From Acidobacteriota bacterium (GTDB lineage Bacteria; Acidobacteriota; Blastocatellia; Pyrinomonadales; Pyrinomonadaceae), in NCBI GenBank assembly GCA_003222935.1, contig QHXL01000094.1, forward strand, positions 1 to 9,344: a DNA stretch of 9,344 nt. Direction: 5' to 3'. The notes below the pieces were generated by a model that saw only the letters and a program-made list of their open reading frames with translations, was not told where the DNA came from and did not search any database. Shown piece by piece: positions 7,801 to 9,344 of the stretch (position 1 is the stretch's first letter; each line of letters begins with the position of its first letter). The position numbers were made by a program, and so were the translations under genes.

Positions 7801-8084
7801 TGAAACGTTTTTACGTGTGTCTGTTTGGAAAGGGCCTGACCCCTGCCGCGGCGTTGAGAGAAGCGCAACTTGGAATGTCGCGAGAACCGAGATGGCAGTC
7901 ACCCTATTACTGGGCTGGCTTTGTAATTCAAGGTCGTTACGACAGCGAGGTAAGTGGTAGTCAATTTAGTTATCTCACGGTCCAACGCTTTAGCATTATC
8001 GTGAGCATTTTTGTTGGTCTAGTGACTTTGGCGGTTCTCATTTTCCGAGTGCTCAAAGGCCACAGACGACACCAGGTTATTTAG
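4833..8084 (+). CDS. TPR-CHAT caspase-like protease, exported and C-terminally membrane-anchored
   Basis: From the ATG at 4833 this is 1083 residues. The N-terminus has basic residues, then a hydrophobic core (about 12-26, NAALCFVLLALVV) and a PRGAAQ site near 33-38, which fits a signal peptide. About ten tetratricopeptide repeats of roughly 40 residues, with small charged GD/GN turns between helices, fill about 75-490. A Glu/Lys/Leu-rich probable coiled coil spans about 560-620. The CHAT domain follows (about 650-1035). It contains LLIIPDGALQYIPFRAL, HFATHG with the catalytic His897, LVVLSACSTGLG with the catalytic Cys946, and GASGVIASLWKVDD. A hydrophobic helix (about 1053-1071) and a basic tail (KGHRRH) end the protein, consistent with the protease lying in the periplasm and the tail inside. 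The frame is open back to a GTG at 4731, but that would overlap the C11 gene and bury the signal sequence. The ribosome binding site is weak (AGGAA at 4812-4816). CHAT proteases are caspase relatives, with TPRs usually sensing a partner; the target here is unknown. Confidence 0.92.
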   Translation: MNYCHRRFKAHWLNAALCFVLLALVVQLEPVSPRGAAQTSEQPSTTNEINGADEAFVEANRLRREQTKDSNLRAVSTFKEAAELYRSQKQYEKAASSLRNAGELLEVLGDAHTAILLYNESLELAQQAGSRGEEGRVRAALGFMQFIVGNTDEAYKQGVKSLEIGESIGDRPLIALGLNTIGEAYYNLGNLTKALEYQNKSLNLARDLGDRKQEIRCLVALGHYYANLAEPKRSLEFFDLAVALSRQTQDIRGEGLALVGKSFVTMKTREPQETLDILNEARPRVERVGDRTSLATLVGRMGIVYFDMGDRERALDFVKQGKRLFEEGSEKWGVAEGLIVLGRIHHAFGEDQVALNHLKEAVEVFKSLSMPRLEAQTLVDVGRVYTSLGENVKALEAYQQSLKLLKRGQDQQYEAYSLNYIGNSFEKKTDYKTALEYYERALPLSRVSADQVVVILTLHNIAHVERLLGHLDSARQQIEESIALSESLRTKVTSQDLRATYFATVHQNYELYTDILLSLHAERPSEGLDAIAFAASEKARARSFLETLQESRANIREGVDPALIEKERDLEAELNLKAERQLKLLASHEKDEAEKLGSEIAALTNEYSVVRDKIKSASPRYAALTSPQPLNLEQVQQQLLNDETDLLAYTLGDDRSYAWLVTRTTLSTFALPSRKEIEDSARRLYKIFVEHQVVPGESSSDTIARQSKLKNELPLETALLSKLLLAPLAGKLGNKRLLIIPDGALQYIPFRALHDPDSDGQVAQFLLNKHEIVLEPSASSLAVLLKEARERKAAANSVAVIADPVFEVGDPRVKRALKQSTPESAESMQVKQALRDIGISADGVQVPRLFSSGEEADAIMKLAPWGTGLKAVGFEANRQRVLGQELSGYRVVHFATHGLINDQHPELSGIVLSLFDSEGRSQDGFLRLHDIYNLRLPADLVVLSACSTGLGKDVRGEGMIGLTRGFMYAGASGVIASLWKVDDVATAELMKRFYVCLFGKGLTPAAALREAQLGMSREPRWQSPYYWAGFVIQGRYDSEVSGSQFSYLTVQRFSIIVSIFVGLVTLAVLIFRVLKGHRRHQVI

Positions 8085-8106
8085 TTACAATGCGGATCGG
8101 CCAACC

Positions 8107-8112
8107 GGGGAG
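8107..8112 (+). promoter_or_regulatory. Strong ribosome binding site feeding a frame different from the sigma factor
   Basis: GGGGAG is 5 bases before ATG 8118 and 8 bases before ATG 8121. Those starts open a 24- or 23-residue frame, not the sigma factor frame. The sigma factor's own ATG at 8149 is preceded directly by GTGCAGG with no spacing, which is a poor site. Confidence 0.65.
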
Positions 8113-8117
8113 ATGAA

Positions 8118-8189
8118 ATGATGAACATTCCTCAAACTTCAGTGCAGGATGAAGAAAAACTGGGTCCTCTCACAAAAAGCATTCGATGA
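8118..8189 (+). CDS. Short leader frame overlapping the sigma factor start (possible uORF or frameshifted N-terminus)
   Basis: Two consecutive ATG codons (8118, 8121) after a good ribosome binding site read MMNIPQTSVQDEEKLGPLTK and three more residues (SIR), with a TGA at 8187-8189. The frame runs through the sigma start at 8149 in a different register. Dropping one A from the run at 8155-8159 would join it to the sigma frame as ...QTSVQDEEN-WVLSQK. It may therefore be a leader peptide that couples or limits sigma translation, the true N-terminus interrupted by a one-base insertion or sequencing error, or a site of programmed +1 shift. The sequence alone does not decide between these. Confidence 0.4.
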   Translation: MMNIPQTSVQDEEKLGPLTKSIR

Positions 8190-8703
8190 TCTTCTCGACT
8201 GGCTCGCTCCCAACCGCGAGCAAGCGGGGCTTAAATATGAAGCGATTCGACGTCGGTTGATTACGATCTTTACCGGTCGCGGATGTTGCGCTGCCGAAGA
8301 TCTAGCCGACGAGACCATGAACCGAGTCGCCAATAAATTGCCTGAGATCAGGGATAAATATTCCGGCGAGTCGGCGCTGTTCTTCTATGCAGTGGCGAAC
8401 AACGTTTACCGGGAGTCGTTGAAACCGCACTTACGTCCGCCGCCACCACCTAATCTTTCAGACACGGACGATTTGGAAGAAACGTTTCTTTGTCTCGAAC
8501 AGTGCCTCGATAGTCTGACGACTGAAAACCGTGAACTCGTTATCGAGTATTACCAGGAAGACAAATCGGCCAAGATTAGTCGCCGGAAGGTCTTGGCTGA
8601 GCGTCTCCAGATTGGACCAAACGCGCTGAGAATCCGAGCTTTCCGGATAAGGGAATCTTTGCAAAAGTGCCTGGAAAAGTGCATGTCCGAGAGGGAAAGC
8701 TGA
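8149..8703 (+). CDS. ECF-type RNA polymerase sigma factor
   Basis: This 184-residue protein has the two-domain layout of an extracytoplasmic-function sigma factor. Region 2 lies at about 27-95, including AEDLADETMNRVANKL, the equivalent of the core-binding 'DAEDLxQE' helix, and FFYAVANNVYRESLK. A Pro-rich linker (97-101) follows. Region 4 is at about 111-178 (LDSLTTENRELVIEYY, then a helix-turn-helix around RKVLAERLQIGPNALRIRAFRIRESL). The style, starting near WVL-xx-AFD-xLL, fits short sigma factors I associate with Acidobacteriota. There is no in-frame start between the stop at 8122-8124 and ATG 8149, so this is the earliest possible start in this frame, though its ribosome binding site is poor. 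The gene lies 64 bases after the CHAT gene and 52 bases before the anti-sigma-like gene. It probably directs RNA polymerase to a small regulon, possibly including this operon. Confidence 0.85.
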   Translation: MKKNWVLSQKAFDDLLDWLAPNREQAGLKYEAIRRRLITIFTGRGCCAAEDLADETMNRVANKLPEIRDKYSGESALFFYAVANNVYRESLKPHLRPPPPPNLSDTDDLEETFLCLEQCLDSLTTENRELVIEYYQEDKSAKISRRKVLAERLQIGPNALRIRAFRIRESLQKCLEKCMSERES

Positions 8704-8755
8704 AATACTCCGGTTAATTTGGTCATTAAAAGTAGAGGCGGAGTTAATCCTTACC

Positions 8756-9344
8756 ATGGAATCCTTAATTCAAGACTCAGATTACAAAGAAGTTCGGCTG
8801 TACTTGTTGGGTCGACTTACCGAGTCACAACGAGAACAACTTGAACAGCGCCTACTAACGGAGCCAACTTTGCACGAGGCACTAAGTGCCGTTGAAGACG
8901 ACCTCGTAGACGAGTACTTGACGTCAAAACTGAGCGAAGACGATCGCCGACAGTTCGAAACACATTTTGCGATTACTGCAGAACGGCAAAACAAGATTCA
9001 GTTTGGCCGAGTATTCCATCGATATCTTGATTCCCGCCAAATCGCCGACCCACAGGAGGAATTCCCAACCACTTCGGTACTCCCAGGTTTAACGCGGAGT
9101 CCCGTGTGGTTTGGAGTTTGTGCACTTGCGATTTGCCTTAGCTTGTTGGGAGTTGCGTGGTTGATCTACCAACCAAAACCCCAGATTGAAAGACCCTCGA
9201 TCGCAGTCAGTCTGCGACCGGGAATGACAAGGGCGCTCGGGGATTCGGTGCAGAAAGTGCGGAGGCCCTCGGCAAACACCGTGATGCGTCTGCAACTGGA
9301 ATTGGGAACCAGTGAATACAAGAAGTATCGGGCTGAATTGCTTA
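8756..9344 (+). CDS. Single-pass membrane protein with anti-sigma-factor layout, no zinc motif (partial, right edge)
   Basis: The frame is open from ATG 8756 to the window end (196 codons, no stop). The cytosolic N-terminus (about 1-110) is acidic and helical, with LYLLGRLTESQREQLEQRL and VEDDLVDEYLTSKLSEDDRRQFETHF. This resembles the two short helical repeats of Acidobacteriota anti-sigma-like proteins, where an 'E/D-x-x-L-V-D-x-Y-L' helix replaces the usual HxxxCxxC zinc site. A transmembrane segment spans about 117-138 (VWFGVCALAICLSLLGVAWLIY). The beginning of an extracytoplasmic domain follows (SIAVSLRPGMTRALGD, then a LQLELGTSEYKKYRAELL strand-like end). It directly follows the sigma factor, as anti-sigma genes usually do. 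A purine-rich GAGGCGGAG lies at 8735-8743, 12 bases before the ATG, rather far. The anti-sigma role is inferred from layout and position. Confidence 0.75.
   Translation, partial: MESLIQDSDYKEVRLYLLGRLTESQREQLEQRLLTEPTLHEALSAVEDDLVDEYLTSKLSEDDRRQFETHFAITAERQNKIQFGRVFHRYLDSRQIADPQEEFPTTSVLPGLTRSPVWFGVCALAICLSLLGVAWLIYQPKPQIERPSIAVSLRPGMTRALGDSVQKVRRPSANTVMRLQLELGTSEYKKYRAELL

Noticed and set aside
3170..8084. Gasdermin-type or CRISPR type III-E defence locus
   Set aside because: Two caspase-fold proteases invite the idea, but no gasdermin-like partner, Cas7-11-like effector or CRISPR array is visible. Only the logical analogy is kept.
8086..8091. TACAAT as a -10 box for a separate sigma factor promoter
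   Set aside because: No acceptable -35 at the right distance inside the end of the CHAT gene, and the short gap favours co-transcription.

Overview
The window reads as a bacterial chromosome segment of roughly balanced base composition. It is most likely from the Acidobacteriota, in the direction of Blastocatellia/Pyrinomonadales. This is an inference from style: lipoproteins with Asn/Thr/Ser-rich linkers, a short ECF-type sigma factor beginning near a WVL-xx-AFD motif, a zinc-motif-less membrane anti-sigma-like protein, and a very large TPR-CHAT protein. No rRNA, tRNA, transposase, integrase or CRISPR array was found.

Left part (1-1870). The C-terminal tail of an unrecognised plus-strand gene (2-94) converges on a two-gene minus-strand operon. 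That operon encodes an N-terminally anchored envelope protein of unknown function (203-943) and, upstream of it, a LolA/outer-membrane-lipoprotein-sorting-like lipoprotein (953-1870). The convergent gap is almost wholly occupied by a 106-bp element with 24-bp imperfect inverted ends (97-202).

Middle (1871-3169). A divergent intergenic region carries a long interrupted palindrome (1968-2102) resembling a MITE or REP-like element. It is followed by a small Ser/Asn-rich putative lipoprotein with a possible PsbP/DcrB-like domain (2189-2821). About 350 bp of non-coding DNA follows, with GC-rich hairpins, a T-run and a weak promoter candidate.

Right part (3170-9344). Four plus-strand genes are closely spaced and look like one operon: (i) a clostripain-like (C11) cysteine protease with its His/Cys dyad and five tandem MMTDR repeats near the C-terminus; (ii) a 1083-residue TPR-CHAT caspase-like protease with a signal sequence and a C-terminal membrane anchor, which places the protease outside the cytoplasm; (iii) an ECF-type sigma factor whose start codon sits inside another short, well-primed reading frame; (iv) a single-pass membrane protein with the layout of an anti-sigma factor but no zinc motif, cut by the window end.

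The right-hand operon is the notable part. Two unrelated clan-CD caspase-fold proteases, one predicted cytosolic and one predicted extracytoplasmic, are encoded with a sigma/anti-sigma pair. A parsimonious hypothesis is a protease-gated transcription switch in which the CHAT and/or C11 enzyme controls the anti-sigma protein. The logic resembles the CRISPR-linked Craspase system (TPR-CHAT protease acting on an inhibitor of an ECF sigma factor), but here it is membrane-based and has no CRISPR component. This functional link is inferred from gene context and topology only.
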